From: Comamonadaceae bacterium
GTDB lineage: Bacteria > Pseudomonadota > Gammaproteobacteria > Burkholderiales > Burkholderiaceae_C
Assembly: GCA_947442105.1 (NCBI GenBank)
Contig: CANEVH010000002.1
Coordinates: 1 to 64,000, forward strand
Direction of reading: 5' to 3'
DNA length: 64,000 nt
A model generated the notes under the pieces. It was not told where the DNA came from, made no database searches, and saw nothing but the letters and a program-made list of their open reading frames with translations. The translations under genes and the position numbers were made by a program. Below are positions 16,848 to 27,930 of the stretch, in pieces; within the stretch, counting starts at the first letter, position 1; each line of letters starts with the position of its first letter.

Positions 16848-17573
16848 CTAGTCTTGCTGGCGCGCGAACACATAGCCCACGCCGCGCACCGTCAGAATGC
16901 GTTTGGGTGACTTGGCGTCGGCTTCGATCGCGGCCCGTATGCGGCCCATGTGCACGTCAATCGAGCGGTCAAAGGCCTCCAGCTCGCGCCCGCGCACCGC
17001 TTCCATGATCTGGTCGCGGGTGAGTACCCGCCCGGCGCGCTCTGCCAGCGTCACCAGCAGGTCAAACTGGTAGGAGGTTAATTCGCACAATGCGCCTGCA
17101 ACCGATACGCTGCGCGCGTCGCGGTCAATTTCCAGCGAACCAAAGCGAAGCAGTTTTTGGCCCCCGTCCTTGGGTGCTGCCTCAACGTGGCGGCGCAGCA
17201 CGGCGCGTATGCGGGCGAGCAACTCGCGCGGCTCAAAGGGCTTGGGCAGGTAGTCGTCGGCGCCGAGTTCCAGGCCGACGATGCGGTCCATGGGGTCTCC
17301 CTTGGCGGTCAGCATCAGCACCGGGGTTTGGCCCAACAAGCCGCCCAAGGCACGCACGCGGCGGCAGACTTCCAAGCCGTCGATGTCGGGCAGCATCAGG
17401 TCCAGCACCACCAGGTCAATGGGGGGCGCCTGCGTCACTGGCTGGCGCAGCCGCGCCAGGCCAGACAGGCCGTCGCGCGCGTGCTCCACGCTGAAGTCAT
17501 TGAGTTGCAGGTACTCCGCCACCATGGCGGCGAGCCGGGCGTCGTCTTCGATCATCAGCAGGTGCTTTTTCAT
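16848..17573 (-). CDS. OmpR/CpxR-family response regulator
   Basis: 241 residues. The receiver domain has the acidic pair in IEDDARL, the phosphorylated Asp in VVLDLMLPDIDG, the Thr in LMLTAKG and the Lys in LPKPFEPREL. The C-terminal winged helix ends with the typical FDRSIDVHMGRIRAAIE and ILTVRGVGYVFA. It is the first gene of the two-component operon. Targets are unknown; the adjacent ampG and M48 protease genes would fit an envelope-stress regulon, but nothing in the sequence proves it. Confidence 0.94.
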   Translation of the reverse strand: MKKHLLMIEDDARLAAMVAEYLQLNDFSVEHARDGLSGLARLRQPVTQAPPIDLVVLDLMLPDIDGLEVCRRVRALGGLLGQTPVLMLTAKGDPMDRIVGLELGADDYLPKPFEPRELLARIRAVLRRHVEAAPKDGGQKLLRFGSLEIDRDARSVSVAGALCELTSYQFDLLVTLAERAGRVLTRDQIMEAVRGRELEAFDRSIDVHMGRIRAAIEADAKSPKRILTVRGVGYVFARQQD

Positions 17574-17651
17574 GGCTTCAGTCTAGTGGCGCCACCCTGG
17601 CCTGGCGTGCGTGGCGGGAGAAGCGGGCGTAAAGTTGCGTAAACGCGGCCC

Positions 17652-17676
17652 ACCGGACACCGGACACCGGACACCG
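17652..17676. repeat. Short tandem repeat (ACCGGAC) between response regulator and ampG
   Basis: The sequence CACCGGACACCGGACACCGGACACCG contains three to four copies of a 7-bp unit in the 114-bp gap between two minus-strand genes. It lies just after the ampG stop. No function is evident; copy number may vary between strains. Confidence 0.6.
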
Positions 17677-17687
17677 AACGCTGAACG

Positions 17688-19052
17688 TCAAAGTTGGCGC
17701 CCCGGCCCGCGCGCCTGGGCCCGCGCAGCCAGCGCCACCAGCAGCAGCACCGGCAGGCCCAAGAGCGCGGTGGCAGTAAAGAAGTCGGTATAGCCAAACG
17801 CATCCACATACTTGCCCGAAAACCCGGCCACCAATTTGGGCAGCAGCAGCATCATGGAACTCAGCAGCGCGTACTGTGTGGCCGAATACTGCACATTGGT
17901 CAGGGACGACAGGTAGGCGATAAAGGCCGACGAGGCAATGCCCCCGGCCAGGTTGTCAACCGATACCACCCACACCAGCGCGCTCACGTCGTGCCCGCGC
18001 GTGCTCAGCCAGGCGAACAACAGGTTGCTGGCCGCACTGAGCACCGCGCCCAGCATCAGCACCCGCATCACGCCCAGGCGCAGCGACAGCACGCCGCCCA
18101 CCAGCGCGCCCAGCAGCGTCATCAGCACGCCAAACACCTTGGTGACCGCCGCGACTTCGTCCTTGCTAAAGCCCATGTCCACATAAAACGGGTTGGCCAT
18201 GATGCCCATCACCACGTCGCTAATGCGGTAGGTGGCAATCAATCCCAAAATCAGCGCCGCGTGCCAGCCGTAGCGGCCCAAAAAGTCGGCAAACGGCGCC
18301 ACCAGTGCACCGCGCAGCCACTCGCGCACATTGCGCGCGGGCGCCACGGGGGCGGGCACGGGCTCGCTTGAATACAGCACGGTCAGCACGCCGGGCAGCA
18401 TGCTCAGGGCCATCACCAGGTAGGCGGCTTGCCAAGGCCCGTGTTGGTAGAGCGCGGCTGTGCCGGCCACTGCCGCTGGGCCTTCGGCACGCGCGGCAAT
18501 CCACAGGGCACCGGCACCGGCCCAGATCATGGCCAGGCGGTAGCCGGTTTGGTAGGTGGCGGCCAGCGCGGCCTGGTGTTCGGTGTCGGCGGACTCGATA
18601 CGAAACGCGTCCAGCGCAATGTCTTGCGTGGCCGAGGCCACCGCCACCGCCACCGCGCACCACACCATGGGTGCCAGCGCCACCTGCGGGTCGGTGAGCG
18701 CCATGCACACCAGCGCAAACATGATCACCGCCTGCGACGCCAGCAGCCAACTGCGCCTGCGGCCCAGCGCGCGGGTCAGCAGCGGAATCGGCATGCGGTC
18801 CACCAGCGGCGACCAGACCCACTTGAATCCATAGGCCAAGCCCACCCAGCTCAAAAACCCAATCGTGGTGCGGTCAATGCCCGCCTCACGCAACCAAAAG
18901 CTCAGCGTGCCAAACACCAAGAGCAGCGGCAGCCCGGCGGAAAAGCCCAGCGACAGCATGCGCAGCGAGGCCGGTTCGCGGTAGACCTGAAGGGTTTGCA
19001 GCCAGGTGGGTTTGGCCGCCGGAGCGGGCGATGGAGGCGAGGATGCAGGCAT
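17688..19052 (-). CDS. ampG: AmpG-family muropeptide permease (MFS)
   Basis: Inner-membrane importer of anhydro-muropeptides for peptidoglycan recycling. 454 residues from MPASSPPSP; a start at 19082 (MTKTKG) would add ten residues and neither has a strong ribosome site. Family hallmarks are SLGFSAGLPLLLVFGTLSFWLREAGI, GFKWVWSPLVDR, LGRRRSWLLASQ and the helix ATQDIALDAFRIE. There are about 12 to 14 transmembrane helices. It is divergent from the M48 protease gene. Confidence 0.9.
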   Translation of the reverse strand: MPASSPPSPAPAAKPTWLQTLQVYREPASLRMLSLGFSAGLPLLLVFGTLSFWLREAGIDRTTIGFLSWVGLAYGFKWVWSPLVDRMPIPLLTRALGRRRSWLLASQAVIMFALVCMALTDPQVALAPMVWCAVAVAVASATQDIALDAFRIESADTEHQAALAATYQTGYRLAMIWAGAGALWIAARAEGPAAVAGTAALYQHGPWQAAYLVMALSMLPGVLTVLYSSEPVPAPVAPARNVREWLRGALVAPFADFLGRYGWHAALILGLIATYRISDVVMGIMANPFYVDMGFSKDEVAAVTKVFGVLMTLLGALVGGVLSLRLGVMRVLMLGAVLSAASNLLFAWLSTRGHDVSALVWVVSVDNLAGGIASSAFIAYLSSLTNVQYSATQYALLSSMMLLLPKLVAGFSGKYVDAFGYTDFFTATALLGLPVLLLVALAARAQARGPGRQL

Positions 19053-19111
19053 CGGGGAATAATAGCCCTTGGTTTTGGTCATAAAAAGAAAGCAAGCAAA
19101 GGAACGCAAGC

Positions 19112-19993
19112 ATGGGGATATACAAACGAATGGGGGCCAAGCGCTGCCGCGTGCCCGTGATGGCCTTGATGTTGGCGGTGGCATTCAGCGCCCCTCTGTG
19201 GGCGCGCGAAGGCGTGGAGGTGGGTGAGCGATCGACCTTTGCCGACTTGGTCGGCGCCGAACAGGTGGAGCAACAAGCCAAGCTGCAGTACCAGCAAACC
19301 TTGAAAGACGCTGCCGACCACCGGGCGTTAGCCCCCGCTGACAACGCCCAGCTGCGCCGTCTGCGCGCCATCGCCCAAAAAATCATCCCTTTCACCTTGG
19401 AGTGGAACGAACGCGCACGCCAGTGGAAGTGGGAGGTCAACCTGGTGGGCTCCAACCAAATCAACGCGTTTTGCATGCCCGGCGGAAAAATTGTGTTCTA
19501 CACCGGCATCCTGAAAACCCTGGAGTTGACGGACGACGAGGTCGCCATGGTGATGGGCCACGAAATTGCCCATGCCTTGCGCGAACACGCGCGGGAGCGC
19601 ATGGGCAAGTCCACGGTTACCAGCCAGGCGGCACGTGTGGGCGGCGCCTTGTTGTCGGGTTGGCTGGGCGTTGACCCGCGCCTCACCGACACCGTGGCGC
19701 AGCAGGGCGCCAACCTGCTCACCCTGAAGTTTGGCCGCGAAGACGAGTCCGAGGCCGACCTGGTGGGCATGGAGCTGGCCGCGCGGGCCGGGTTCGATCC
19801 GCGCGCAGGTGTCAGCCTGTGGCAAAAAATGGCGGCCAACAGCAAAGGCGCGCCGCCGCAGTGGCTCTCCACCCACCCTTCCAACGACATGCGCATTGGC
19901 GAGATTGAGGCCAATTTGCCCAAAGTCATGCCCTTGTACGAGCGCGCTCGGCAAGCCAAGGCGGCTGAAGTTCCGGCAGACAAGGCGCCTTGA
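19112..19993 (+). CDS. M48-family metalloprotease, secreted
   Basis: 293 residues with a signal peptide (VMALMLAVAFSAPLWA). The zinc site is HEIAH in VMGHEIAHALREHARERMGK, with the third ligand Glu in DESEADLVGMELA about 60 residues later, the standard M48 layout. Relatives include LoiP/YggG and BepA, periplasmic proteases in outer-membrane quality control. No TPR domain follows, so it is closer to LoiP. It is divergently transcribed from ampG with a 59-bp gap. Confidence 0.92.
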   Translation: MGIYKRMGAKRCRVPVMALMLAVAFSAPLWAREGVEVGERSTFADLVGAEQVEQQAKLQYQQTLKDAADHRALAPADNAQLRRLRAIAQKIIPFTLEWNERARQWKWEVNLVGSNQINAFCMPGGKIVFYTGILKTLELTDDEVAMVMGHEIAHALREHARERMGKSTVTSQAARVGGALLSGWLGVDPRLTDTVAQQGANLLTLKFGREDESEADLVGMELAARAGFDPRAGVSLWQKMAANSKGAPPQWLSTHPSNDMRIGEIEANLPKVMPLYERARQAKAAEVPADKAP

Positions 19994-20066
19994 CTCAAGG
20001 CTTTAACGAAGTTGAATGGGGCTGTTTGATTCCCCTTGGCGCCTCGGTGGGGGTGGGGTTTGCCCA

Positions 20067-20412
20067 CTCTCTCCCCCGGCCCCTCGCCCAGCGGGCGAGA
20101 GAGGGGAGCCAAAGTCCGAATTTGGTTTCTGCGCTTCGGCTGGGCTTCTACTGGCGTAGCACCTGTCGGTATGCCTCGGGTACTTTGGAACTGCGCCGTC
20201 GCCGCGACGGCTTCAGGGTTTGGGGGCTGCGGTCTCTGCCCCGCCACACCCCCCAACCCCCTCTCCTCCCCAGCGGGGAGGAGAGGGGGCCAAAGTCCGA
20301 ATTTGTTTTCTGCGCTTCGGCTAGGCGTCTACTGGCGTGGCACCTGTGGGTATGCCTGGGGCACTTTGGAACTGCGCCGTCGCCGCGACGGCTTCAGGGT
20401 TTGGGGGCTGCG
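20067..20412. repeat. Tandem pair of REP-like palindromic elements
   Basis: Two copies (20067-20231 and 20248-20412), offset exactly 181 bp, share a nearly identical 123-bp body. The body begins CCAAAGTCCGAATTTG and ends TTTGGGGGCTGCG. Each body is preceded by a GC-rich hairpin. The second is a perfect CCCCTCTCCTCCCC-AGC-GGGGAGGAGAGGGG palindrome. The body also holds GCCGTCGC-CGC-GACGGC-like dyads. It fills the gap between the convergent M48 and glgP genes. The CCCCTCTCC...GGAGAGGGG style is common in betaproteobacterial REP elements mobilised by RAYT transposases. Confidence 0.8.
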
Positions 20413-20443
20413 CACTTCCGAAAGCTAGCGCGCCCTGCCGGGC

Positions 20444-22912
20444 TTAGAACTGCACTGGCTTGGTTTTCCAGATCTCGCTGGCGTATTGGGCAATCGTGCG
20501 GTCGGCGGAGAAAGGGCCCATGGCTGCGATGTTGTGCAGGGTTTTGAGGGTCCAGGCGTCGGGGTTGCGGTAGGCGGTGTCGGCGGCTTCTTGGGCGGCT
20601 GTGTAGGACGCGAAGTCGGCCAGCAGCAGGTAGTGGTCGCCCCAATTTACCAGCGCGTCGTAAATGTTTTGGTAGCGCTGCGGATGCGCGGGGTTGAAAT
20701 CTCCGTCGCGTATGGCCTGTAGCACTTTTTCTAGCTCCGGGCAGGTTTCTAGCGCTTGGCGTGGCTGGTAGCCCGCAGCGCGGGTGGCGATGACTTCGGG
20801 GGTGGTGAGGCCAAAGATGAAGATGTTGTCTTCGCCCACGCCGTCCAAAATTTCGACATTGGCGCCGTCCAGCGTGCCTATGGTCAGGGCGCCGTTGAGT
20901 GCGAGTTTCATATTGCCGGTGCCTGAGGCCTCGGTGCCCGCTGTGGAGATTTGTTCGGACAAGTCGGCCGCTGGGATGATGCGCTCGGCCAGGCTGACGC
21001 TGTAGTTGGGGATGAACACGACCTTGAGCTTGTCGCCCACGCGCGGGTCGTGGTTGACGGTGTGGGCCACGTCGTTGATCAGCTGGATGATGAGCTTGGC
21101 CATGTGGTAGGCCGAGGCCGCTTTACCGGCAAACACCACCACGCGCGGCACCACGTCGGCCTCGGGCTCGCGCAGGATGCGTTGGTAGCGGGCAATCACA
21201 TGCAGCACATTGAGCAACTGGCGCTTGTATTCGTGGATGCGTTTGACTTGCACGTCAAACATGGCGTTCACCGGCAACTGCAAGCCCATGTGCGCTTGCA
21301 CCCAGTCTGCCAGGCGCTGCTTGTTGGCCCGTTTGGCGTCTTGCAGGGCCTTGATCACCTTGGCGTTGCCAGCAAGGGCCTCCAGACCGCTGATCTGGGT
21401 CAGGTCGCGCCGCCAGCCGGTGCCTATGTATTTGTCCAGCACGGTGGCCAGCGCCGGGTTGGCCTGGGCCAGCCAGCGCCGTGGCGTGATGCCGTTGGTT
21501 TTGTTGTTAAAGCGCTGCGGCCAGATGCGCGCAAATTCGGCAAATATCGATTGCTGCATCAGCTCGGAGTGCAGGGCCGATACGCCGTTGATGGAATGGC
21601 TGGCCACCACCGCCAGATAGGCCATGCGCACCCGGCGCTCGCCTTGTTCATCGACCAGCGAAACCTTGCGTATCACATCAGCGCTTGCACCCAGTGCGTT
21701 GAGCTCGTCCAGAAAGTGGTTGTTGATGTCGAAAATGATTTGCAAATGGCGCGGCAGGATGCGGCCCATCATTTCTACTGGCCAGGTCTCCAGCGCCTCG
21801 TGCATCAGGGTGTGGTTGGTGTACGAGAAAACACGCTGGCACAGCGCCCAGGCCTGGTCCCAGGGCAGCGCATGCTCATCGAGCAGCAAACGCATCAGTT
21901 CAGGAATGGCCAATATGGGGTGCGTGTCGTTCAGGTGAATGCTCACCTTGTCGGGCAACAGGCTGAAATCGGCGTGGGTTTGGCAGTAGCGGCGCAACAG
22001 GTCTTGCACGCTGGCACTCACAAAGAAATACTCCTGGTGCAGCCGCAGCTCGCGCCCGGCGGGCGTGGAGTCGTCGGGGTAGAGCACGCGGCTCACGTTT
22101 TCTGAGTGGTTTTTGCTCTCTACCGCAGCGAAATAGTTACCACGGTTGAACGCGCCCATGTCGATTTCATGCGTGGCCTTGGCCGACCACAGGCGCAAGG
22201 TGTTGGTGGCCTGGGTGTCGTAGCCAGGAACAATGGTGTCGTAGGCCATGGCCTGCACCTCGTGCGCGCTAACCCAATGGCTTGCGCCCTCACGCTGCTC
22301 CACATGGCCGCCAAACTGCACCCGGTACAGCACTTCGGGCCGTGGAAATTCCCAGGGGTTGCCCTGCGCCAGCCAGTAGTCCGGCACCTCTACCTGGCGC
22401 CCGTCCACAATGGTTTGGCGGAACATGCCGTAGTCGTAGCGGATGCCGTAGCCATAGCCCGGAAGGCCGAGCGTTGCCATAGCGTCCAAAAAACAGGCCG
22501 CCAGCCGCCCGAGCCCGCCATTGCCCAAGGCAGCATCGGGTTCGAGTTCGCTGATGGCGGTCATGTCCACGCCAAAATCGAGCAGCGCTTGCTCCACCCG
22601 CGCGCGCAAACCCAGCGCCAGCAGTGCATTACCAAAGGTGCGGCCCACCAAAAACTCCATGGACAGGTAGTACACCCGCTTGGAATCTTGCGCGTACTGG
22701 GCCCGGGTGGTTTTCATCCAGCGCTCCACCAGCTGGTCACGCACCGCATAAGCCGCCGCATTCAGCCAGTCCTGCGGGCTGGCAGATTGGGGGTCTTTGC
22801 CTACGCTGAACATCAGCTTGTTGGCAATCGCGCTCTTGAGCGACTCCAGGTCGCGCTTGGGGCTGTCAAAGGGAAATGCGCTCAGGGGTGCGCTTACATC
22901 AAGAGAGTTCAT
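20444..22912 (-). CDS. glgP: Glycogen phosphorylase
   Basis: Releases glucose-1-phosphate from glycogen ends. 822 residues from [13 protein letters not shown]; the extra 67 residues in the ORF track overlap glgA. GT35 hallmarks are [38 protein letters not shown], and the PLP lysine site [29 protein letters not shown]. It is the last gene of the glycogen operon, 19 bp after glgA. Confidence 0.97.
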   Translation of the reverse strand: MNSLDVSAPLSAFPFDSPKRDLESLKSAIANKLMFSVGKDPQSASPQDWLNAAAYAVRDQLVERWMKTTRAQYAQDSKRVYYLSMEFLVGRTFGNALLALGLRARVEQALLDFGVDMTAISELEPDAALGNGGLGRLAACFLDAMATLGLPGYGYGIRYDYGMFRQTIVDGRQVEVPDYWLAQGNPWEFPRPEVLYRVQFGGHVEQREGASHWVSAHEVQAMAYDTIVPGYDTQATNTLRLWSAKATHEIDMGAFNRGNYFAAVESKNHSENVSRVLYPDDSTPAGRELRLHQEYFFVSASVQDLLRRYCQTHADFSLLPDKVSIHLNDTHPILAIPELMRLLLDEHALPWDQAWALCQRVFSYTNHTLMHEALETWPVEMMGRILPRHLQIIFDINNHFLDELNALGASADVIRKVSLVDEQGERRVRMAYLAVVASHSINGVSALHSELMQQSIFAEFARIWPQRFNNKTNGITPRRWLAQANPALATVLDKYIGTGWRRDLTQISGLEALAGNAKVIKALQDAKRANKQRLADWVQAHMGLQLPVNAMFDVQVKRIHEYKRQLLNVLHVIARYQRILREPEADVVPRVVVFAGKAASAYHMAKLIIQLINDVAHTVNHDPRVGDKLKVVFIPNYSVSLAERIIPAADLSEQISTAGTEASGTGNMKLALNGALTIGTLDGANVEILDGVGEDNIFIFGLTTPEVIATRAAGYQPRQALETCPELEKVLQAIRDGDFNPAHPQRYQNIYDALVNWGDHYLLLADFASYTAAQEAADTAYRNPDAWTLKTLHNIAAMGPFSADRTIAQYASEIWKTKPVQF

Positions 22913-22931
22913 GGTCGTAGGGCCGGAGCCA

Positions 22932-24398
22932 TCAGGGTGAGGAAACGAGAGATGCATACAGATCGCGGTATTGCCTTGCGGAATGTTCCCAGCCGAACGC
23001 AATTCGCATGCCGTTTTGCCGGACGCGGTTCCAGTCGGCGCGCCGGCGGTAAAGCGCAAAGGCCATTCGCAGCGCGCGCTGGTAGGGTGCAGAGTCAAAA
23101 TTGTCAAATACAAAACCTGTGGCGCTTTGGTTGTCTAGCGTCTCTAAGTCGGTGTCAACCACAGTATCGGCCAGACCGCCCACCCGGCGCACCAGGGGCA
23201 GGCTGCCGTATTTCAAGCCATAGAGCTGGGTCAGGCCGCAGGGCTCAAAGCGCGAGGGCACCAGTGTGATGTCGCCGCCGCCAAAAATACGGTGCGCCAG
23301 CGCCTCGTCATAGTCCAGCCGTACCGCCATGCGCCCGGGGTGCGCCTGTGCCTGCGCGGCAAGTGCCTGCTCCAGGGCCGCGTCTCCGCTGCCCAGCACC
23401 AGCAGCTGCCCGCCGCCCTGCACCAGTTCCTTAATGCCGCCCAGCACCAAGGGCAGGCCTTTTTGCTCTGTCAACCGACCCACCAAGGTAAACAAGGGCG
23501 CATCTGGCAACGCTTCCAGGCCGGTTTCGGCTTGCAAGGCGGCTTTGTTGAGCGCCTTGCCGGCCAGTCGGCGGGCATCGAAGGTATGGGGCAGCAGCGG
23601 GTCGTGTGCCGGGTCCCATACGCTGACGTCCACGCCGTTCAAGATGCCGCTGAGTTGCGCCGCGCGTCGGCGCAGCAGGCCATCCAGGCCGAAACCTTGC
23701 TCGGGCGTCTGAATCTCGCGTGCATACGTGGGGCTGACCGTGCTGATGTGGTCGGCGTAGACCAGAGCCGCTTTCATGAAGGACACCTGGCCATAAAACT
23801 CCAGGCCGTCCACGCCAAAGGCCGCCGCTGGCAAGCCCAGCTCGGCAAAACAGGCTGCGTCAAAACAGCCCTGGTAGGCCAGGTTGTGGATGGTGAACAG
23901 CGTGGAAACCCGGCGCGGGCTTTGCCAAAACGCGATGCACGCCGGCGCCAGCCCGGCGTGCCAGTCGTGGCAATGCACCAAGTCGGGTCCCCAAGCGGCA
24001 GCCAGGCCATAGGCCAGATGCGCTGCGCCCCAGCCCAGTGCCGCAAACCGGCGGTGGTTGTCGGCATAGGGCTGGTGCCGGCTGTCGTGGTAGGGGTTGC
24101 CCGGCCGGTCGTACAAGCCGGGTGCCATCAGCACATAGGTGTTGAGTGCCTGGCCTGCCGCGCCAATGCCCGGCAAATCGCCCAGCACCACCTCAATGGC
24201 CTCGCCCCAGGGCGTGGTGAAGGCGCCGACTTTTTGCGCATGGCGCAGGCTGGCGCACACCGCAGGGAAGCCGGGCAACAGGGCGCGCACCTCGCAGCCC
24301 TGCGCGCCCAAGGCCGCAGGCAGCGCCCCGGCCACATCGGCCAGACCGCCGGTCTTCAATACGGGGAACAGTTCAGAGCTGACTTGAAGAATGCGCAT
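22932..24398 (-). CDS. glgA: Glycogen synthase (ADP-glucose)
   Basis: 488 residues, GT5. It transfers glucose from ADP-glucose to growing glycogen. The N-terminal [16 protein letters not shown] contains the ADP-glucose-binding KxGGL motif. Further hallmarks are [20 protein letters not shown], and the C-terminal [35 protein letters not shown]. The ATG at 24398 is supported by this N-terminus. A terminator-like palindrome separates it from glgC (88 bp gap), so its expression may be lower or uncoupled. Confidence 0.97.
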   Translation of the reverse strand: MRILQVSSELFPVLKTGGLADVAGALPAALGAQGCEVRALLPGFPAVCASLRHAQKVGAFTTPWGEAIEVVLGDLPGIGAAGQALNTYVLMAPGLYDRPGNPYHDSRHQPYADNHRRFAALGWGAAHLAYGLAAAWGPDLVHCHDWHAGLAPACIAFWQSPRRVSTLFTIHNLAYQGCFDAACFAELGLPAAAFGVDGLEFYGQVSFMKAALVYADHISTVSPTYAREIQTPEQGFGLDGLLRRRAAQLSGILNGVDVSVWDPAHDPLLPHTFDARRLAGKALNKAALQAETGLEALPDAPLFTLVGRLTEQKGLPLVLGGIKELVQGGGQLLVLGSGDAALEQALAAQAQAHPGRMAVRLDYDEALAHRIFGGGDITLVPSRFEPCGLTQLYGLKYGSLPLVRRVGGLADTVVDTDLETLDNQSATGFVFDNFDSAPYQRALRMAFALYRRRADWNRVRQNGMRIAFGWEHSARQYRDLYASLVSSP

Positions 24399-24447
24399 GC
24401 GTAAAAAATGGGGCTGGCGCGAAAAACGCGAAGGTGGAAGGTGGAAA

Positions 24448-24489
24448 AACTCTCACGGTGGGGGGCGCTTCGCGCCCTCATGAAAGTTA
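24448..24489 (-). repeat. Stop-codon-abutting palindrome, copy B (between glgC and glgA)
   Basis: In the glgC direction, TAACTTTCATGA begins at the glgC stop and is followed by a strong GGGCGC-GAA-GCGCCC stem. A degenerate return arm TGAGAGTT then runs into a T-run (GTTTTTCC). This looks like an intrinsic terminator or attenuator inside the glycogen operon. The plus strand shares GGTGGAA plus the AACT arm with copy C. Confidence 0.6.
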
Positions 24490-25776
24490 GGCGGCAATCA
24501 ATGCATCCAGCATGGGCTGGGTAATGAGCACCACGCCGTTCTCGGTGCGCTCAAAACGTGCGCGGTCCAGAGCCTCGTCGTGGCCCACGACCAAGCCGTC
24601 GGGCAGGGTGCAGCCCCGGTCCACCACCACTTTGCGCAGGCGGCAGCCCCGGCCCACGGTCACTTCGGGCAAAAACACGGCCTGGTCTATCTCGCAAAAC
24701 GAATGCACCCGCACACCCGAAAAAAGCACCGAGTTGCTGACCACCGAGCCCGAGACAATGCAGCCGCCCGAGACCATGGTGTTGATCGCCTGCCCGTGCA
24801 TGCCTTGCGCGTCTTGCACAAACTTGGCGGGGGGAAGCTGGCGCTGGTTGGTCCAGATGGGCCAGTTGGTGTCGTAAATGTCCAGGGCCGGGGTCACCGA
24901 TGCCAGGTCCAGGTTGGCCTCCCAAAACGCGTCTATGGTGCCCACGTCGCGCCAGTAGGGCGCAGCCTCTTGGCTTGACGATACGCAGGACATGGAAAAG
25001 GGGTGTGCAATGGCGCGCCCTTCTTGCACCACGCGCGGAATCACGTCCTTGCCAAAGTCGTGGCTGGAGCTGGGGTCGGCCAGGTCCTCTTGCAGCACGC
25101 GGTACAGGTACTGGGAATTGAAGATGTAAATCCCCATGCTCGCCAGCGCCACCTCCGGGTTGCCCGGCATGGATTGGGGTTGCGCGGGTTTTTCGGCAAA
25201 GTCGACGATGGTGCGCGCCGCGTCCACCGCCATTACCCCGAAGGCGCGGCCGTCTTGCAGCGGCACTTCAATACAGCCCACGGTGCAATCCATGCCGCTG
25301 TCGACATGGTCTTTGAGCATCAGCGAGTAGTCCATTTTGTACACATGGTCCCCCGCCAGGATGACCACGTATTCGGGCTTGCTGCTTTGGATGATGTCCA
25401 GGTTTTGGTAGATGGCGTCGGCGGTGCCACGGTACCAGTGCTCGTCATTGAGCCGCTGCTGGGCGGGTAGCAGGTCGACCATTTCATTGAGTTCGGCGCG
25501 CAAAAAACTCCAGCCACGCTGCAAATGGCGCAGCAGCGAGTGCGATTTGTACTGGGTAATCACACCAATGCGCCGGATGCCGGAGTTGACGCAGTTGGAG
25601 AGCGCAAAGTCGACGATGCGGAACTTGCCGCCGAAATACACCGCCGGTTTGGCGCGCCGGTCGGTGAGCTGCATGAGGCGCGAACCGCGCCCTCCGGCCA
25701 GCACCAGGGCAATGGTGCGGCGCACCAGCATGTGCGGCTGTGTCGAGGCTTTGTAGGTGGAATCTGCGCTGTTCAT
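24487..25776 (-). CDS. glgC: Glucose-1-phosphate adenylyltransferase
   Basis: Makes ADP-glucose from ATP and glucose-1-phosphate, the committed and regulated step of glycogen synthesis. 429 residues from [12 protein letters not shown], with a strong CAGGAGGAG ribosome site. Nucleotidyltransferase motif [43 protein letters not shown]; the catalytic [12 protein letters not shown]; and a C-terminal left-handed beta-helix. The start overlaps the glgX stop as ATGA. Confidence 0.97.
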   Translation of the reverse strand: MNSADSTYKASTQPHMLVRRTIALVLAGGRGSRLMQLTDRRAKPAVYFGGKFRIVDFALSNCVNSGIRRIGVITQYKSHSLLRHLQRGWSFLRAELNEMVDLLPAQQRLNDEHWYRGTADAIYQNLDIIQSSKPEYVVILAGDHVYKMDYSLMLKDHVDSGMDCTVGCIEVPLQDGRAFGVMAVDAARTIVDFAEKPAQPQSMPGNPEVALASMGIYIFNSQYLYRVLQEDLADPSSSHDFGKDVIPRVVQEGRAIAHPFSMSCVSSSQEAAPYWRDVGTIDAFWEANLDLASVTPALDIYDTNWPIWTNQRQLPPAKFVQDAQGMHGQAINTMVSGGCIVSGSVVSNSVLFSGVRVHSFCEIDQAVFLPEVTVGRGCRLRKVVVDRGCTLPDGLVVGHDEALDRARFERTENGVVLITQPMLDALIAA

Positions 25777-27917
25777 AGTGTCTCCTCCTGGTCTGTTGTG
25801 TGTGGGGTTTCGGTCGGTGCCGCGCTGGCAATCCACAGGCTGCCCTGCGGCAGGGTTTGTACGCCCTGCGCACGGGCTAGGGGTCGATTAAGGCAGTCGC
25901 CGCCTTGGGTGTCAATATGGAGAAACCAGTCCCCCGGCGGCAGCACAAAGCGCACCGCGTGGTCTGCGCCGTTGAACAAAAGCAGGCAGCTCGCGCTCAC
26001 CGGGTCGTCGTTGTCTGCGCCATTCGGGCGCAGTGCGTGGCTGAGCTGCAAGGCCAGCGCCTGGCGCGCCGGGTCGTTCCAGTCGTGGGTGCTGGGGCTT
26101 GTGCCCTCGGGCAAAGTCCAGCGCGCTGCTACGCCGTGCTCCGCATCGGCGCCCTGCCACCAGTGTGTGCTGCGCAGCACGGCGCGCGCGCGGCGCAGCG
26201 CCTGCAAGGCCCCGATAAAAGCGGCATAGCGCGTGTCGGCCCGGCCCCAATCGAGCCAGCTGATGGCGTTGTCTTGGCAATAGGCGTTGTTATTGCCGCC
26301 TTGGCTGTGGCCTATGCTGTCGCCCGCCTGCACCATGGGCGTGCCCAGCGACAGCAGGGTGACGGCCAGCAGCACGCGCTGCCACTCCTGTCGCCGCGCC
26401 AGCACGTCCGGGCGGTCGGTGTCGCCCTCAATCCCGCAGTTCACGCTCAGGTTGTGGCCGTGGCCGTCGCGGTTGTTTTCTCCGTTGGCCAGGTTGTGCC
26501 TGTGGCTGTAGCGCAGCACATCGGCCAGGGTAAAGCCGTCGTGCGCGGCCACGAAGTTCACGCTGCTGTGCGCCGCCCGGCCGCGGGCATCAAACACGTC
26601 GGTCGAGCCCGCCAGGCGTGTGGCCCATTCGCCCAGCACCGGCGTGTGGTGCAGCCAAAAGCCGCGCTGCGCGTCGCGAAAACGGTCGTTCCACTCCAGC
26701 CAGCCGCTAGGGAATTTGCCCAGCTGGTAGCCGCCGTGGCCTATGTCCCAGGGCTCGGCCACCAGCGTGCAGCTTGATAGCAGCAGGTCCTGGGCCATGG
26801 CGTGCAACAAGGGCGCGCGCGGCGAAAAATCGTGGCCCTGCGCCGCCGCGCCGCGCCCCAGCACGGGCGCCAGGTCAAAGCGAAAACCGTCGATGCCAAA
26901 GTCCAGCACCCAGCTGCGCAGGCTTTGCAAGACCATGCGCATGACCAGCGGATGGTCCAGGCGCAGGCAGTTGCCGCAACCGGTCCAGTTCAGGTAATGC
27001 GCGGGCGTTTGCGGGTCCAGGTGGTAGTAGGTGGCGTTGTCTATGCCGCGCAGGCTCAAGGTGGGGCCGTGTTCGTCGGTCTCGGCGCTGTGGTTGTAGA
27101 CCACGTCCAGCCACACCTCCAGGCCTGCCGCGTGCAAGGCGCTGACCATGGCGCGCAACTCGCTGCGCGGGCTGCTGCCGGCCTGTCCGCTCCAGTACCG
27201 CGCAGTCGGTGCACTCCAGGCAATCGGGCTGTAGCCCCAGTAATTGCGCAGCCCCAATTGCAGCAGGCGCAGCTCGTCGGCGCAGCAGGCCAGCGGCATC
27301 AGGCTCACCGTGGTCACACCCATGGTTTTCAAATGGGCAATCGCCGCCGGGTGCGCCAGCCCTGCATAAGTGCCACGCAGCGCGGGCGGCACATCCGGGT
27401 GCAGCGCGGTAAAGCCTTTGACATGCAATTCGCACACCAGGCGCTGCGCCGGATCCACCTGCGGGCCGCGCGCTGCGGGGAGTAGGGGCGCAACCACCAC
27501 GGCCTTTAAAGCGTCTTGCGCGTTGTCGCGCGTGTCTTGCAGCTGCGGCGCGCCTGTCAGGTGGCCCATGTGAATGTCTTGCCCCGCGTATTCGCCCAGC
27601 ACCGCAGCGGCGCAGGGGTCGAGCAAGAGCTTGTGCGGGTTAAAGCGCTGGCCCTGGGCCGGGTTCCAAGGGCCGTGCACGCGCCATCCGTACACCAGAC
27701 CCGCGCCCGCGCCCGCGCCCGGCAGCAAGGCCTGCCAGACACCGCCTATTGCCGCAGGCATGGCCAGGCGTTGTAGCTCGTGCTGGCCGCTTGCGTCAAA
27801 AAGGCACAGTTCCACCGCGTGCGCGTGGGGTGCGGCCAGGGCGAACTCCACGCCCTCGGCCACCACGCTGGCGCCCAGCAAAGAGGCGCTTATCAGGGGC
27901 CGCAGCGCCGCTTGCAT
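25773..27917 (-). CDS. glgX: Glycogen debranching enzyme (isoamylase type)
   Basis: Hydrolyses alpha-1,6 branch points of phosphorylase-trimmed glycogen. 714 residues from [15 protein letters not shown], 13 bp after the glgB stop. It has an N-terminal CBM48 ([19 protein letters not shown]). The GH13_11 core follows, with [12 protein letters not shown], the nucleophile region [11 protein letters not shown], the acid in [16 protein letters not shown] and [14 protein letters not shown]. It lies between glgB and glgC and is translationally coupled to glgC. Confidence 0.94.
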   Translation of the reverse strand: MQAALRPLISASLLGASVVAEGVEFALAAPHAHAVELCLFDASGQHELQRLAMPAAIGGVWQALLPGAGAGAGLVYGWRVHGPWNPAQGQRFNPHKLLLDPCAAAVLGEYAGQDIHMGHLTGAPQLQDTRDNAQDALKAVVVAPLLPAARGPQVDPAQRLVCELHVKGFTALHPDVPPALRGTYAGLAHPAAIAHLKTMGVTTVSLMPLACCADELRLLQLGLRNYWGYSPIAWSAPTARYWSGQAGSSPRSELRAMVSALHAAGLEVWLDVVYNHSAETDEHGPTLSLRGIDNATYYHLDPQTPAHYLNWTGCGNCLRLDHPLVMRMVLQSLRSWVLDFGIDGFRFDLAPVLGRGAAAQGHDFSPRAPLLHAMAQDLLLSSCTLVAEPWDIGHGGYQLGKFPSGWLEWNDRFRDAQRGFWLHHTPVLGEWATRLAGSTDVFDARGRAAHSSVNFVAAHDGFTLADVLRYSHRHNLANGENNRDGHGHNLSVNCGIEGDTDRPDVLARRQEWQRVLLAVTLLSLGTPMVQAGDSIGHSQGGNNNAYCQDNAISWLDWGRADTRYAAFIGALQALRRARAVLRSTHWWQGADAEHGVAARWTLPEGTSPSTHDWNDPARQALALQLSHALRPNGADNDDPVSASCLLLFNGADHAVRFVLPPGDWFLHIDTQGGDCLNRPLARAQGVQTLPQGSLWIASAAPTETPHTTDQEETL

Positions 27918-27930
27918 CGTGCCCAACTGG

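Noticed and set aside
20951-22105. 384-residue plus-strand ORF and its neighbour at 22106..23269
   Set aside because: Antisense shadows of glgP and glgA; no ribosome site or motif.
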